DNA of 64,000 bases, taken from assembly GCF_019037185.1 (NCBI RefSeq), contig NZ_JAHHXM010000011.1, positions 21,957-85,956 of the forward strand. Reading direction: 5' to 3'. Of the stretch, positions 54,735-63,632 are shown piece after piece. Source of the DNA: Oceanobacillus caeni. Lineage in GTDB: Bacteria > Bacillota > Bacilli > Bacillales > Amphibacillaceae. Both the position numbers and the translations under genes were made by a program. Under the pieces are notes generated by a model, which searched no databases, was not told where the DNA came from, and worked only from the letters and a program-made list of their open reading frames with translations. Each line of letters begins with the position of its first letter. Within the stretch, counting starts at the first letter, position 1.

Positions 54735-55559
54735 ATGAAAAAGGTATTTGTTTTTATAGGATTGGTGAGCTTAATTTTTCTACTTGGTGCTTGTGGAAGT
54801 GATGGTGCTTCAGGAGACGGAGGTTCTGAAGCGGGAGTTAGAACAATTGAGGTGGCCGTACCACCTGCAGCAAAGCCGTTAAGTTATACGGAGAATGGTG
54901 AACTAACTGGTTATGAAGTTGAGATATTGCGTAAAGTAGATGAAAAATTACAAGATTATGAGTTTCATATTGTAGGAGTTGGGGATAGTGCCGCAGAGGT
55001 AGGATTAGACACAGGGAAATATGATTTAATCGCACAAGGCTTGTTCTTAAGTGAGGAACGTGAAGAAAAATATTTAATACCTTCCGAAAGTAATGGGGCA
55101 AGTTTGATGAAGATCTATACAAACGAAGAAAATAAAGATATTGAAACACTTGAAGACTTAGTTGGAAAGAATATTTCTCCGCCTAACCCATCTGGAGGGG
55201 TTTTTAACTTTTTAACTGAATATAATGAAGAAAATCCGGATAACCAAATTGAATTTAAAACTTCAGACAGTGGTATTTCCTATGCGGATCGATTGAAGGA
55301 AGTTGAATCTGGAAAATATGATGCTTTAGTTTTACCGTCCAATTTAGGTCAAAATGAAATTATTGAACAGGCTGGGTTAAAAATTCATACAACAGAGCCA
55401 GTAAAAATATTTCCAACTTATTTTCTGATTCATAAATCCGAAGAGAATGAAGCGTTGAATGAGGAAATTAGTAAAGCGCTAGCGGAATTGAAAGAAGATG
55501 GCACACTATCTGAGCTATCCGTAAAATACTATGGGGAAGATGTATTTCAATATGAATGA
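54735..55559 (+). CDS. Polar amino acid/cystine ABC transporter substrate-binding lipoprotein
   Basis: This 274-residue SBP_bac_3 protein begins with a signal segment and lipobox LLGACGSDG. The mature part shows PLSYTENGELTGYEVEILR, which forms the ligand pocket edge, and ISYADRLKEVESGKYDAL. The ATG at 54735 is 10 bases after AAGGGAAGGAG. A GTG at 54726 is too close to that site. The ligand is probably cystine or another sulfur amino acid, judging from TcyJ/TcyK-like context and the CymR-like box. Confidence 0.87.
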   Translation: MKKVFVFIGLVSLIFLLGACGSDGASGDGGSEAGVRTIEVAVPPAAKPLSYTENGELTGYEVEILRKVDEKLQDYEFHIVGVGDSAAEVGLDTGKYDLIAQGLFLSEEREEKYLIPSESNGASLMKIYTNEENKDIETLEDLVGKNISPPNPSGGVFNFLTEYNEENPDNQIEFKTSDSGISYADRLKEVESGKYDALVLPSNLGQNEIIEQAGLKIHTTEPVKIFPTYFLIHKSEENEALNEEISKALAELKEDGTLSELSVKYYGEDVFQYE

Positions 55560-55593
55560 TGCGAATTAATGGAAGGGAGGAGGAGTTACTAAA

Positions 55594-56298
55594 ATGGATA
55601 TTACCTTTATGTTGGAGATACTCCCCCAATTTTTAAGCGTCCTTCCGATAACATTATTAATTATTGTTGTTTCAACCATATGTGGTTTTCTGTTAAGCGT
55701 TTTGGTCGTAGCAATTCGAATTAAGAAAGTCAGGTTGCTTAACCCCATAATGGGAATGTACATCTCTTTCACAAGAAGTACCCCAATCTTGTTACAATTA
55801 TTTTTAATTTATTATGGTTTACCAGTAGTATTAGCATTAATGGGAATTCATATTAATGATATGAACCCAACGACTGCTTCTATAATTACTCTAATTATTT
55901 ATAATGGTGCCTATATGTCGGAGGTTGTTCGCCCTGCTTATTTAGCGGTAGAGCGTGGTCAACATGAGGCAGCAGATAGCTTGGGATTTTCGCCTTTTAA
56001 GAAATTATACCGTATTATTATTCCACAAGTAGCCCCAATAGCGCTCCCGGGGTTAGGTAATGCTATTATTTATTTAATCCATGATACCTCTTTGATTTTT
56101 GCAATCGGTGTAGTGGATATAATGGGGCTTGCTAATATTATAATTTCCAGTAATTATGGAATGAACCAAATTGAAATTTATTTATTAATTGCAATTATTT
56201 ATTGGATCGTTTCCATGTTATCCGAACAAATGATTAAATATTTAGAGAGAAGAAAACAAAGACTTCCATATAATGGGTCAACGAAGGAGGTAGCCTAA
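55594..56298 (+). CDS. Polar amino acid ABC transporter permease (TcyL/TcyM-like)
   Basis: This 234-residue membrane subunit has five helices and the HisM-type EAA loop in RGQHEAADSLGFSPFKKLYRIIIPQ. The RSTPILLQLFLIYYGLP motif is characteristic of the family. A good GGGAGGAGGAG site precedes the ATG. It pairs with the similar subunit encoded four bases downstream to make a heterodimeric channel. Confidence 0.9.
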   Translation: MDITFMLEILPQFLSVLPITLLIIVVSTICGFLLSVLVVAIRIKKVRLLNPIMGMYISFTRSTPILLQLFLIYYGLPVVLALMGIHINDMNPTTASIITLIIYNGAYMSEVVRPAYLAVERGQHEAADSLGFSPFKKLYRIIIPQVAPIALPGLGNAIIYLIHDTSLIFAIGVVDIMGLANIIISSNYGMNQIEIYLLIAIIYWIVSMLSEQMIKYLERRKQRLPYNGSTKEVA

Positions 56299-56302
56299 TT
56301 AA

Positions 56303-56995
56303 ATGTTTCAATTAGATGTTTTAATTGAAGACTTTTTCAGCATTTTAAAGGTTGTACCTCAAACGTTGCTATTGGCAGTTATTATCCTAATACTATCCCT
56401 ATTTATGGGGGGATGTCTGGCTCTTATCCAACGAAAGAAAATACCAATCCTTTTTACTATTATTACAGTAGTCCAATCTTTTTTAAGGGGTACGCCTAAT
56501 GTTGTTTTATTATACTTAGGATATTACTCTTTACCTTTTATCGTTCAATATATTGTATCGTTGATGGGTATAGATTTTAATCCTCATCAGTTAGATCCTG
56601 TCATAACAGTTATTGTCGTATTTTCTATTAGTTTTTCAGTTTTCCAATCAGAAACAATAAGAGGTTCCTTGCATTCGGTCGAACGCGGGCAGATTGAAGC
56701 AGCGCAATCTTTAGGATATGGTTTCTTCCATACGCTATGGAAGGTAATTATACCACAAGCCCTTGTTGAGGCGCTCCCTGATATCATGAACTCGTTTTTA
56801 GTTATTATAAAAGCTTTATCCTTGGCGTATTTAATATCGGTTGTAGATATTTTTGGACAAGCAAAATTGTTAGGTGCTTATAATTTTAGCTATATCGAGG
56901 CGTTTGTTGCTGCGGCTTTCGTCTATTGGATTTTGTGTTCTATTTTCACCTTGTTTATTAATAAATTTGAACTTCGATTGAGGAAGGGGTATTAA
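56303..56995 (+). CDS. Polar amino acid ABC transporter permease, second subunit
   Basis: This 230-residue paralogue of the preceding permease shows RGTPNVVLLYLGYYSLP and the EAA loop RGQIEAAQSLGYGFFHTLWK. It completes the importer operon. Two decayed pieces of a second copy of this gene lie downstream at 57918-58000 (+ strand) and 59190-59440 (- strand). Confidence 0.9.
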   Translation: MFQLDVLIEDFFSILKVVPQTLLLAVIILILSLFMGGCLALIQRKKIPILFTIITVVQSFLRGTPNVVLLYLGYYSLPFIVQYIVSLMGIDFNPHQLDPVITVIVVFSISFSVFQSETIRGSLHSVERGQIEAAQSLGYGFFHTLWKVIIPQALVEALPDIMNSFLVIIKALSLAYLISVVDIFGQAKLLGAYNFSYIEAFVAAAFVYWILCSIFTLFINKFELRLRKGY

Positions 56996-56997
56996 GC

Positions 56998-57036
56998 AAA
57001 GTCTGAAGCTCTGTATAAGAGATTCGGACTTTTGTT
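56998..57036 (+). terminator. Terminator after ABC importer operon
   Basis: AAGTCTGAAGCTCT pairs with AGAGATTCGGACTT (two mismatches) and is followed by TTG and T-rich sequence. Confidence 0.65.
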
Positions 57037-57195
57037 ATTAACGGAGATAATTTGTGCAGCTTGCTAAGGTAATCTGTCAAATTAGTAACTAATATTTTTA
57101 ATAAGTAATTGAAATATCATGCTAATATTACATTACAAAGAATTCTAGCTAAATGGCGTGGCGTTAAAAAAGAAGTATCAAGGAGGAGCAAGAAT

Positions 57196-57468
57196 ATGAG
57201 GAAGGATAAAATAAAAGGTTTAATGATTTTAGGTGCGTTGCTAGGAGTTATTGGACTGATACTTATTTTTTTTAGTGATGATTTTGGAACAACCTTAACT
57301 AATGGTTTGTTGGCTACTTTAGATAACATTGACACAATGGATTATGAATTTAAGGTAAAGGCGAAGACAAATAATTTTTTAGTGACTGGTAGCATTCTTT
57401 TTGGAATTGGACTTTCTACTGTGGTTTTTTCCTTTTATAAGTCGCTAAATATAAATAATAGGGAATAA
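57196..57468 (+). CDS. Small membrane protein (90 aa), unknown function
   Basis: The ATG at 57196 follows a strong AAGGAGGAGC site. The protein has a lysine-rich start (MRKDKIKG), a first helix (LGALLGVIGLILIFF), a loop of about 35 residues with several acidic residues, and a second helix (GSILFGIGLSTVVFSFY). No family is recognised. A short similar-topology gene follows at 57590, so the two may be a small membrane pair. Confidence 0.55.
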   Translation: MRKDKIKGLMILGALLGVIGLILIFFSDDFGTTLTNGLLATLDNIDTMDYEFKVKAKTNNFLVTGSILFGIGLSTVVFSFYKSLNINNRE

Positions 57469-57589
57469 CACTAATTCACAATTGGTGCAAGTAAAGCAAG
57501 GTAATCCGAACCGGGCCGTTTGTTTCTATTTCACAATATTATTGAAATATAATACTAGAAAATTTTATTGGAAGAAGGAGGTATCGATA

Positions 57590-57853
57590 TTGAAAGAAGA
57601 TAAACGAATTTTGTATTTCAATATGGTTTTGGGGACAATTGGAACCATACTGATTATTTTAGCTGCAATAAGGTATCTGATTAAAGAAAATGATAATACA
57701 GGATACGCACTTATAATTTTTGGCTTTATATTAACGATTGGGTATATTAATTACTTGGAAAATAAAGCAGGGATAAGTAAAAAATTGACCTGGATTAGGG
57801 TTATTATATCCCTAATTTTATTTTTTTCCTTTTCATATTTTTTATATTACTAG
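57590..57853 (+). CDS. Small membrane protein (87 aa), unknown function
   Basis: This starts with TTG, positioned by GAAGGAGG. A longer in-frame start at 57482 lacks a site and overlaps a terminator relic. Three hydrophobic helices are visible: MVLGTIGTILIILAAI, GYALIIFGFILTIGYI and IRVIISLILFFSFSYF. The family is not recognised. Confidence 0.5.
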   Translation: MKEDKRILYFNMVLGTIGTILIILAAIRYLIKENDNTGYALIIFGFILTIGYINYLENKAGISKKLTWIRVIISLILFFSFSYFLYY

Positions 57854-57917
57854 TTATTCCTTATTTAATTATTTGGTGTAATCCTTAGATAAGGAGTCAT
57901 AAATTGGCAGTTTAGTA

Positions 57918-58000
57918 GAGTGGCTTAGTCTATTAGATTATGTGGTCTATTTTTACCTTGTTTATTAATAATTTGAACTCCGTTTAAGGAAGGTGTATTA
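57918..58000 (+). pseudogene. Remnant of the 3' end of a duplicated ABC permease gene
   Basis: The sequence around TCTATTTTTACCTTGTTTAT and on to TTAAGGAAGGTGTATTAG parallels the last 75 bases of the permease at 56303 (TCTATTTTCACCTTGTTTAT and TTGAGGAAGGGGTATTAA). It has mutations and one small deletion. It is a decayed duplicate, and the rest of 57854-58162 holds no gene. Confidence 0.7.
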
Positions 58001-58035
58001 GAAGAAGCTGGGAAAAAACTCCAGTAAATAAAAAT

Positions 58036-58084
58036 TAAGGCGTTGGAGTTTACACTAAAAAAGTGTAGACCCCACGCCTTTTTT
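58036..58084 (+). terminator. Hairpin at left side of IS1182 remnant
   Basis: AAGGCGT-N-GG-N-GT-N-TACACT pairs with AGTGTA and ACGCCTT arms around AAAAA, followed by TTTTTTT. It may terminate outside transcription or belong to the IS end. Confidence 0.6.
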
Positions 58085-58162
58085 TAACGTTATTTTAGTA
58101 ACCAAAAAGGACACCTTTTGATAAAATTAAAGTGAGCAAACAATAATTTTGGAGGTGTCCTT

Positions 58163-58812
58163 ATGTTTAAACATTATACCATGAACCAAGTAGTTTTGCC
58201 ACTAGATTTAGAAATTAAATTGAAAGAAAACGATATTGCCTTTGCGATCCATGATCTTGTCGAGAGTATTCCGGAAGAGGCTTTCGAGGACTTCGTACGA
58301 CAAACCGGGCGTCCTGCGTACCATCCTCGTATGATGTTGAAAATCATTTTGTGTGGGTATACGCAATCCGCGTTTTCTGGTCGTAAAAAAGTACGGTTTA
58401 GCCATCATTCCAAACGAACAGACAGGTACGGATTCACCAGTGAATTTAAAGTGTAAAAATGTGAGGACTATTTGGGCTGTCCACTCCGCGATTTATGCAC
58501 GAAAGCAAAAGAAGGGAACAACCGAACGGTCTACATGAATGAAAAGTGGGAGTTCCAAAAAGAATATGTACGCACGAAGCTTTCAGACGAGAAAACTGGT
58601 GAAATTTACGGAAAACGTAAATTGACGCAGAACCAGTGTTTGGTTTTCTGAAGGCTAATTTGGGTTTTACCCGTTTTTCCTTTAGGGGAAAACAGATGGT
58701 GAAAAATGAATTAGCATTTGCATGGGTGGCGGTTAACTTGAGAAAAAACGCCGCCATGGACGGTAAAATAGTGGCGGAAGATGGAAAAAAACACAAAAAA
58801 GGTTCCAAGTAA
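58163..58812 (+). pseudogene. IS1182-family transposase, internally deleted and frameshifted
   Basis: The first 75 codons read as an intact N-terminus (MFKHYTMNQVVLPLDLEIKL, then RPAYHPRMMLKIILCGYTQS). The frame then jumps over most of the gene near 58385. C-terminal sequence resumes with CPLRDLCTKAKEGNNRTVYM and VRTKLSDEKTGEIYGKRK. After a further frameshift it continues as FLKANLGFTRFSFRGKQMVK and ends at TAA 58810-58812. The start keeps a GGAGG site. A hairpin GGTTCCAAG / CTTGGAACC with T-run follows. The element cannot transpose by itself. Confidence 0.85.
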
Positions 58813-58838
58813 ATTTTTTATTGCTTGGAACCTTTTTA
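58801..58838 (+). terminator. Terminator at the end of IS1182 remnant
   Basis: GGTTCCAAG pairs with CTTGGAACC around an AT-rich loop and is followed by TTTTTATTTT. Confidence 0.75.
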
Positions 58839-59189
58839 TTTTACTTTTTTTGGCTAGTTATGTCCCAGTCTCATTGTTTTTAGCATGTATCATTTTAATT
58901 TTGATTAGACTTTCTATTTAATTTAAAACATTATCACAGTATGAACTCTTTAAACGAGAAAAGCATCTAGTAAATGCCTAATTTGATCATCTAATTTTTT
59001 TAATTGAACAATTTGATACTTACTTTTCAGGCATAGTGTATGTATTGGCTGTATGAGTTGCGGAATATTGATTTTCTCCTTGTATTCCGGCACTCATTGA
59101 CGTATGTGTTACTGTATCATCATTTTGTATTATTTTCTTTAATAATAAAGTTCGCAAAGGATAAAGCTTTTATAATAACTAAAAACAGG
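58839..59189. other. AT-rich stretch without a supported gene
   Basis: No frame here has a ribosome site or recognisable product. The sequence is AT-rich, and the right edge joins the inverted permease relic. Confidence 0.4.
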
Positions 59190-59440
59190 CTCATTATATC
59201 AGGGAGGGCTTCAACAAGGGCTTGAGGTACAATTACCTTCCTTAACGTATGGAAGAAAAATATATCCTAAAGATTGCACCGCTTCAATCTACCCACGTTT
59301 GACCGAATGCAAGAAACCTCTTATTGTTTCTGATTAAAAACTGAAAAGCTAATAAAAAACACAACAATCACTATTATTACACGATCTAATTGAATAAAAT
59401 GAATCTGGTTTCTTAAATAATCTACTGGCAACATTCCATA
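59190..59440 (-). pseudogene. Inverted remnant of the ABC permease gene
   Basis: Read on the - strand, this stretch matches about 250 bases of the permease at 56303, from CAATTAGATCGTGT-like to AGCCCTCCCTGATATAA. It includes codons equivalent to ETIRGSLHSVERGQIEAAQS, with many substitutions and a premature stop. It is a second decayed copy of the same gene in opposite orientation to the parent. Confidence 0.75.
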
Positions 59441-59512
59441 ATAGTGAAACTTTAATTTTTCTAATTCGTACATAAGGTACGTTGATTAATAAAAATGATG
59501 GAGGTGTCAAAG

Positions 59513-59695
59513 ATGTCCAAAGAAGTTATTTTCATCTTAGTTATAGTATCTATGGCAATATGGGTTACGGTGTCTCGAGAATCTGTAAAATCTTCAAAAG
59601 AGATAAACTGGCGAAAAATGATAACTTTATTGTTTGCAGGATCTTTATCTACATTAGTTATAATCATTATGCATTTTCAAAGCCTGCTGTTTTAG
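59513..59695 (+). CDS. Small membrane protein (60 aa), unknown function
   Basis: The ATG at 59513 follows GGAGGTG by 5 bases. The peptide has two hydrophobic helices (VIFILVIVSMAIWVTV and MITLLFAGSLSTLVIIIM) joined by a charged loop (SRESVKSSKEINWRK). It has no recognised family. It may be a functional small protein in an otherwise degenerate region. Confidence 0.5.
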   Translation: MSKEVIFILVIVSMAIWVTVSRESVKSSKEINWRKMITLLFAGSLSTLVIIIMHFQSLLF

Positions 59696-60211
59696 TTCCG
59701 GTACTGGTGCCTTAAAGAACGAATGAGTTATCGATTAGACAGCTTCTATTGTGCTAAATGGCAGGTTAATAGGATAAGAGGTGTTAAAATGAACACAAAA
59801 TATTATTGGAGAGAAGGATTTAAGTAATAGCGAAGTATTATTAAAAAATAGCAATCTGTATAATGGTCTATGGCTTTATTGAAAAATATAGATTTAGAAC
59901 TTATATACATATATTATGGTGGCACATTCATTGGCGATGTTTCTTTCTAAGATATTAGCTTAAGATGTAGCTGTTTTCTCTTGATTTTTAGGTTTTTATG
60001 GACTTATTCAGCTTATTCTATTTATTATATTCTTGATTTTAGATTTCCAACAGGTGAAGAAAAAACTTAATAGTATTGCAGTAATTTTTAAGAGGGTCTT
60101 GTTAGAAAAAATAGTTTTTTAATTTAACAATGTTCCTGTGGCGTTCTATTTTTACTAAGACAGTGGGATAGTTTAGTAAATTGATTCTTTCTTTGGGAGA
60201 GGGGGATTCCG
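59696..60211. other. Degenerate stretch between small membrane genes
   Basis: No complete gene is seen. There is a 12-codon mini-frame after AAGAGGTG at 59790 and a hydrophobic relic around 59992-60084 (FYGLIQLILFIIFLILDFQQ) without a start. It looks like decayed membrane-protein sequence. Confidence 0.4.
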
Positions 60212-60646
60212 GTGGAGTATAATATAAATTCGCAAAGGATATCAATTTTTAGTACTATATTTATTATTATATTGTGGGATGTATTGTCAACTTATTACGG
60301 ACGCTCTTTATCGCTATTCTTATTCATTTTATTAATCGCAATAGGGTTAGCTTCTTTTCGTTTTAAATTTACCATCCACACCGACCATTTAATATATGAA
60401 ATATTATTATTTAATAAACCTATCATTCAAAAGGAAATTTACCCAGGCCAAGTAAATCAACTGAAATTGATACGTGTCGGGTGGGCTAAAAAGTCTGCAA
60501 TTATAAAGGTGAAAAAAGGAATCAACATTAGATTATCTGTACTTGAACCTCAAGAAGCGTATGAACATTTAATTGGATTTGCAGAGAAACACGATATAAT
60601 GATATTTAAAACGAAGGACTATTTAATTTTGGAAAGAATGAAATAA
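60212..60646 (+). CDS. Membrane protein with PH-like C-terminal domain, unknown function
   Basis: This 144-residue protein starts with GTG after GGGAGAGGGGG. It has two membrane helices (about 12-30 and 34-50) and a soluble beta-rich C-terminus. The latter contains FTIHTDHLIYEILLFNKPII and QLKLIRVGWAKKSAIIKVKK, similar to the bacterial PH-domain membrane proteins of Firmicutes. The function is unknown. Confidence 0.6.
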   Translation: MEYNINSQRISIFSTIFIIILWDVLSTYYGRSLSLFLFILLIAIGLASFRFKFTIHTDHLIYEILLFNKPIIQKEIYPGQVNQLKLIRVGWAKKSAIIKVKKGINIRLSVLEPQEAYEHLIGFAEKHDIMIFKTKDYLILERMK

Positions 60647-60704
60647 TACTCGGTATTCAACTATCGGTGCAATTGTTGAAACATAATTCACTATATGCTG
60701 CAAG

Positions 60705-60745
60705 TAAAACAAGGCGATCTAAGCTGGATCGTCTTTTTCTATTTC
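60705..60745 (+). terminator. Terminator with duplicated relic at 57490
   Basis: GGCGATC pairs with GATCGTC around a 7-base loop and is followed by TTTTTC. The surrounding 45 bases are related to 57486-57533 (GCAAGTAAAGCAAGG and CGTTTGTTTCTATTTC), showing another local duplication. Confidence 0.65.
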
Positions 60746-60774
60746 AAAAAACTAATACTATTTTTGGACTATAA

Positions 60775-60818
60775 AAAAAGCCCGTACCCCTTGATTCACA
60801 AGAGATTCAGGCTTTTGT
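60775..60818 (-). terminator. Terminator of tRNA-Val
   Basis: An AAAAGCC-TGAATCTCTTGTG stem pairs with the GATTCAAGGGG-GGGCTTTTTTT side on the - strand, imperfectly, giving a T-run just beyond the tRNA 3' end. Confidence 0.6.
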
Positions 60819-60824
60819 TTCAGA

Positions 60825-60897
60825 TGATTCCAACTGGACTCGAACCAGCGACCCCTACCCTGTCAAGGTAGTGCTCTCCCAGCTGAGCTATGGAATC
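60825..60897 (-). tRNA. tRNA-Val (GAC anticodon)
   Basis: The 73-nt cloverleaf has an acceptor stem GATTCCA / TGGAATC with discriminator A, and D arm AGCTCAGCTGGGAGAGC. The anticodon stem CTACC / GGTAG has loop TTGACAG (anticodon GAC), and the T arm contains GGTTCGAGTCC. CCA is not encoded. The gene is on the - strand, with the terminator directly after it. Confidence 0.95.
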
Positions 60898-61018
60898 GTT
60901 GTTAACCAATATATTCAATATAATCTGTTTTTAGCAATCTGTCAATCTTTTACACTGTTGTTTTATCACCCTTTATCATAGGCGTTCATACTATTTACTG
61001 GGAGGAGGATTGTGATTA

Positions 61019-63058
61019 ATGACTAATGATCGAAAAAATAAGAAGGATGAACAATTGGAAATTTTTCGTGTCCATGATAAAGGGGAAAAATTAACAACAA
61101 ATCAAGGACTAAAGGTGTCTGAGGATGAATTTTCGTTAAAAGCAGGTGTACGTGGACCGACTTTGATGGAGGACTTTCATTTTCGTGAAAAAATGACGCA
61201 TTTTGATCATGAAAGAATTCCTGAACGAGTAGTACATGCACGTGGGTATGCAGCGCACGGAGAGTTTCAAGTTTATGAGAGTATGAAGCAGTATACAAGA
61301 GCAAAGTTTTTACAGGATCCAACTGTGAAGACGCCGGTTTTTGTCCGTTTCTCAACGGTAGTTGGAAATCGTGGATCGTCGGATACGTTTCGGGATGTGC
61401 GTGGGTTTGCAACGAAGTTTTATACGGAAGAAGGAAATTATGATTTAGTTGCGAATAATATGCCCGTCTTCTTTATTCAAGATGGAATCAAATTTCCTGA
61501 TATTGTCCACGCCATTAAACCGGAGCCACATAATGAAATGCCACAGGCTAGTTCTGCACATGATACGTATTGGGATTTTGTCGTCGCGAATCAAGAGTCG
61601 GCCCATATGACGATGTGGCTTATGTCTGATCGTGCTATCCCTAGAAGTTTCAGGATGATGGAAGGTTTCGGCGTTCATACTTTTCGTTTTGTGAATGATG
61701 AAGGGAAAGCACACTTTGTTAAGTTCCATTGGAAGCCTACATTAGGTGCACATTCTTTAATCTGGGATGAAGCGCAGGAAATAGCGGGTAGGGATCCTGA
61801 TTTCCATCGTCGTGATTTATGGGAAAATATTGAAAGGGGAAATTATCCTGAATACGAATTAGGGGTTCAAATTATTGAAGAAAAAGATGAATTTAAATTT
61901 GATTTTGACATTTTAGATTCAACGAAACTTTGGCCAGAAGAAGATGTACCGGTGAAAATCATAGGTAAAATGACATTGAATCGTAATGTCGATAATGTAT
62001 TTGCTGAAACAGAGCAAGTGGCCTTTCATCCCGGTCATGTCGTTCCAGGAATTGATTTCACCAATGATCCATTATTACAGGGACGTCTTTTTTCTTATAC
62101 CGATACACAACTAATCCGCCTTGGTGGTCCTAATTTTCATGAAATCCCGATTAATAGGCCGGTTTGTCCATTCCATAATAATCAGCGTGATGGGTATCAT
62201 CGCCAAACGATAAATGTTGGGAAAGTAAGCTATCATAAAAATACGTTGTGGGGAAATACACCTGCTGAAGCAAGTGTGGCAGAAGGTGGATTTAAACATT
62301 ATGAAGAAAAAGTAGAAGGACGAAAAGTTCAGGCGAGAAGTGAAAGTTTTGCCGATCACTTTTCTCAAGCCACATTGTTTTGGAATAGCATGAGCGATGC
62401 GGAGAAAAAACATATTATAAACGCGTTTCAGTTTGAATTAGGTAAGGTGCATAGTGAATCTGTGAAGCAGCAGGTTGTTGATATGTTTGGCAATGTTAAT
62501 TTGCAATTAGCTACGGAAATTGCCACGTATTTGGGGTTAACACCGCCTAAAAGCGGGATTTCGAACATAACAAAAACATCCCCAGCTTTGAGCTTGGAAA
62601 ATACGAAGAAAACAGTAGAAACAAGAAAAGTAGCTGTAATTCTGACAGATGGATTTCCTGAATCGGATGTGTTGTTTGTATTAGATGCATTAAAGTCATC
62701 TGGAATTCAACCTGAAATCATTAGCGAAAACTTTGGGAAAGTAGTAGGTAATAAAGGTACCGAACTTGAAGTAGATAATACGTTTGAAACGACGAATTCA
62801 GTATTATTTGATGCGGTATATATGATAAATGGAAGTAAAACAAGCAAAAAGTTTAATAAAGATGCAGCATATTTTATTGATAAAGCTTTTTCTCATTATA
62901 AGCCGATTGGGGCAACTCACGAAGGTATTAAATGGTTTGAGGTAAATCACTTTGTTGGAAATCCTGGTGTCGTGGTAGGGAATGATATGAGAAAGTTTTC
63001 AAAGGAATTTAAAGAGGCAATAGCGGCTCACCGTCATTGGAATCGTTCTGTTGTTTAA
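61019..63058 (+). CDS. katE: Large-subunit (clade 2) catalase
   Basis: This 679-residue monofunctional heme catalase has the long C-terminal flavodoxin/DJ-1-like domain of the HPII/KatE class. The distal His and Asn lie in [12 protein letters not shown] and [16 protein letters not shown] helices. [26 protein letters not shown] is typical. The proximal heme Tyr lies in [17 protein letters not shown]. The C-terminal domain starts near residue 535 ([20 protein letters not shown]). The ribosome site is GGGAGGAGG. The stop codon TAA is part of TTTAA, immediately after which an IS605-type element begins. Confidence 0.95.
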   Translation: MTNDRKNKKDEQLEIFRVHDKGEKLTTNQGLKVSEDEFSLKAGVRGPTLMEDFHFREKMTHFDHERIPERVVHARGYAAHGEFQVYESMKQYTRAKFLQDPTVKTPVFVRFSTVVGNRGSSDTFRDVRGFATKFYTEEGNYDLVANNMPVFFIQDGIKFPDIVHAIKPEPHNEMPQASSAHDTYWDFVVANQESAHMTMWLMSDRAIPRSFRMMEGFGVHTFRFVNDEGKAHFVKFHWKPTLGAHSLIWDEAQEIAGRDPDFHRRDLWENIERGNYPEYELGVQIIEEKDEFKFDFDILDSTKLWPEEDVPVKIIGKMTLNRNVDNVFAETEQVAFHPGHVVPGIDFTNDPLLQGRLFSYTDTQLIRLGGPNFHEIPINRPVCPFHNNQRDGYHRQTINVGKVSYHKNTLWGNTPAEASVAEGGFKHYEEKVEGRKVQARSESFADHFSQATLFWNSMSDAEKKHIINAFQFELGKVHSESVKQQVVDMFGNVNLQLATEIATYLGLTPPKSGISNITKTSPALSLENTKKTVETRKVAVILTDGFPESDVLFVLDALKSSGIQPEIISENFGKVVGNKGTELEVDNTFETTNSVLFDAVYMINGSKTSKKFNKDAAYFIDKAFSHYKPIGATHEGIKWFEVNHFVGNPGVVVGNDMRKFSKEFKEAIAAHRHWNRSVV

Positions 63059-63222
63059 CGCACTTCCGAAAGAAGTCTCCCTCTTCAAGCGTGTGAAGGG
63101 CGTAGCCCAATGGTAAGGGGGAGATGAATTTCGGTTGGGCGACAGCCCCAAGGCTTTTTCTTTTGCCTTTATTGTTCATTAAGGTATAATCAGTCTTATA
63201 AAACATAAGGATTGATATAAAA
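63059..63222 (+). mobile_element. Left end of IS200/IS605-type element with multi-stem structure
   Basis: The stretch starts right after TTTAA (63054-63058). It holds nested pairings: CCGAAA (63066-63071) with TTTCGG (63129-63134), TCTCCC with GGGGGAGA, CTTCA with TGAAG, GGGC with GCCC, and then TTGGG / CCCCAA. An AAGGC / GCCTT hairpin with T-run follows. Strong hairpins at the ends are expected for TnpA recognition. The compact multi-stem layout also resembles noncoding RNAs of TnpB elements. No coding sequence is present before tnpA. Confidence 0.65.
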
Positions 63223-63621
63223 ATGAAATTAGATAGTAATAACCATTCAGTGTTCTCGATGTATTATCATCTTGTGTTAGTCGTGAAGTATCGTAGAAAA
63301 GTAATAGATGATACCATTTCAGATTATGCCAAAGATAAATTTGTGACATTGAGTGAAAGGTATAATATTACATTAGTTGAATGGAACCACGATATGGACC
63401 ATATTCATATTTTGTTCAAAGCACAACCTAACAGTGAATTATCGAAATTCATCAATGCCTATAAAAGTGCCAGTTCAAGACTTATCAAGAAGGATTTTCC
63501 TCATGTTCGTAAAAAATTATGGAAAGAAATGTTTTGGTCAAGAAGTTTTTGTTTGTTGACGACTGGTGGTTCACCAATTGAAGTGGTGAAAAAATATATT
63601 GAAAATCAAGGGATAAAGTGA
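63223..63621 (+). CDS. tnpA: IS200/IS605-family transposase TnpA (Y1 HUH)
   Basis: This 132-residue single-strand DNA transposase has the HUH motif His-Ile-His in DMDHIHILFK and the catalytic Tyr in EVVKKYIENQ near the C-terminus. The start follows AAGGATTG-like sequence. The length is typical. It is intact, so the element may be active. tnpB begins 11 bases after its stop. Confidence 0.93.
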   Translation: MKLDSNNHSVFSMYYHLVLVVKYRRKVIDDTISDYAKDKFVTLSERYNITLVEWNHDMDHIHILFKAQPNSELSKFINAYKSASSRLIKKDFPHVRKKLWKEMFWSRSFCLLTTGGSPIEVVKKYIENQGIK

Positions 63622-63632
63622 GGTGATTTGAT

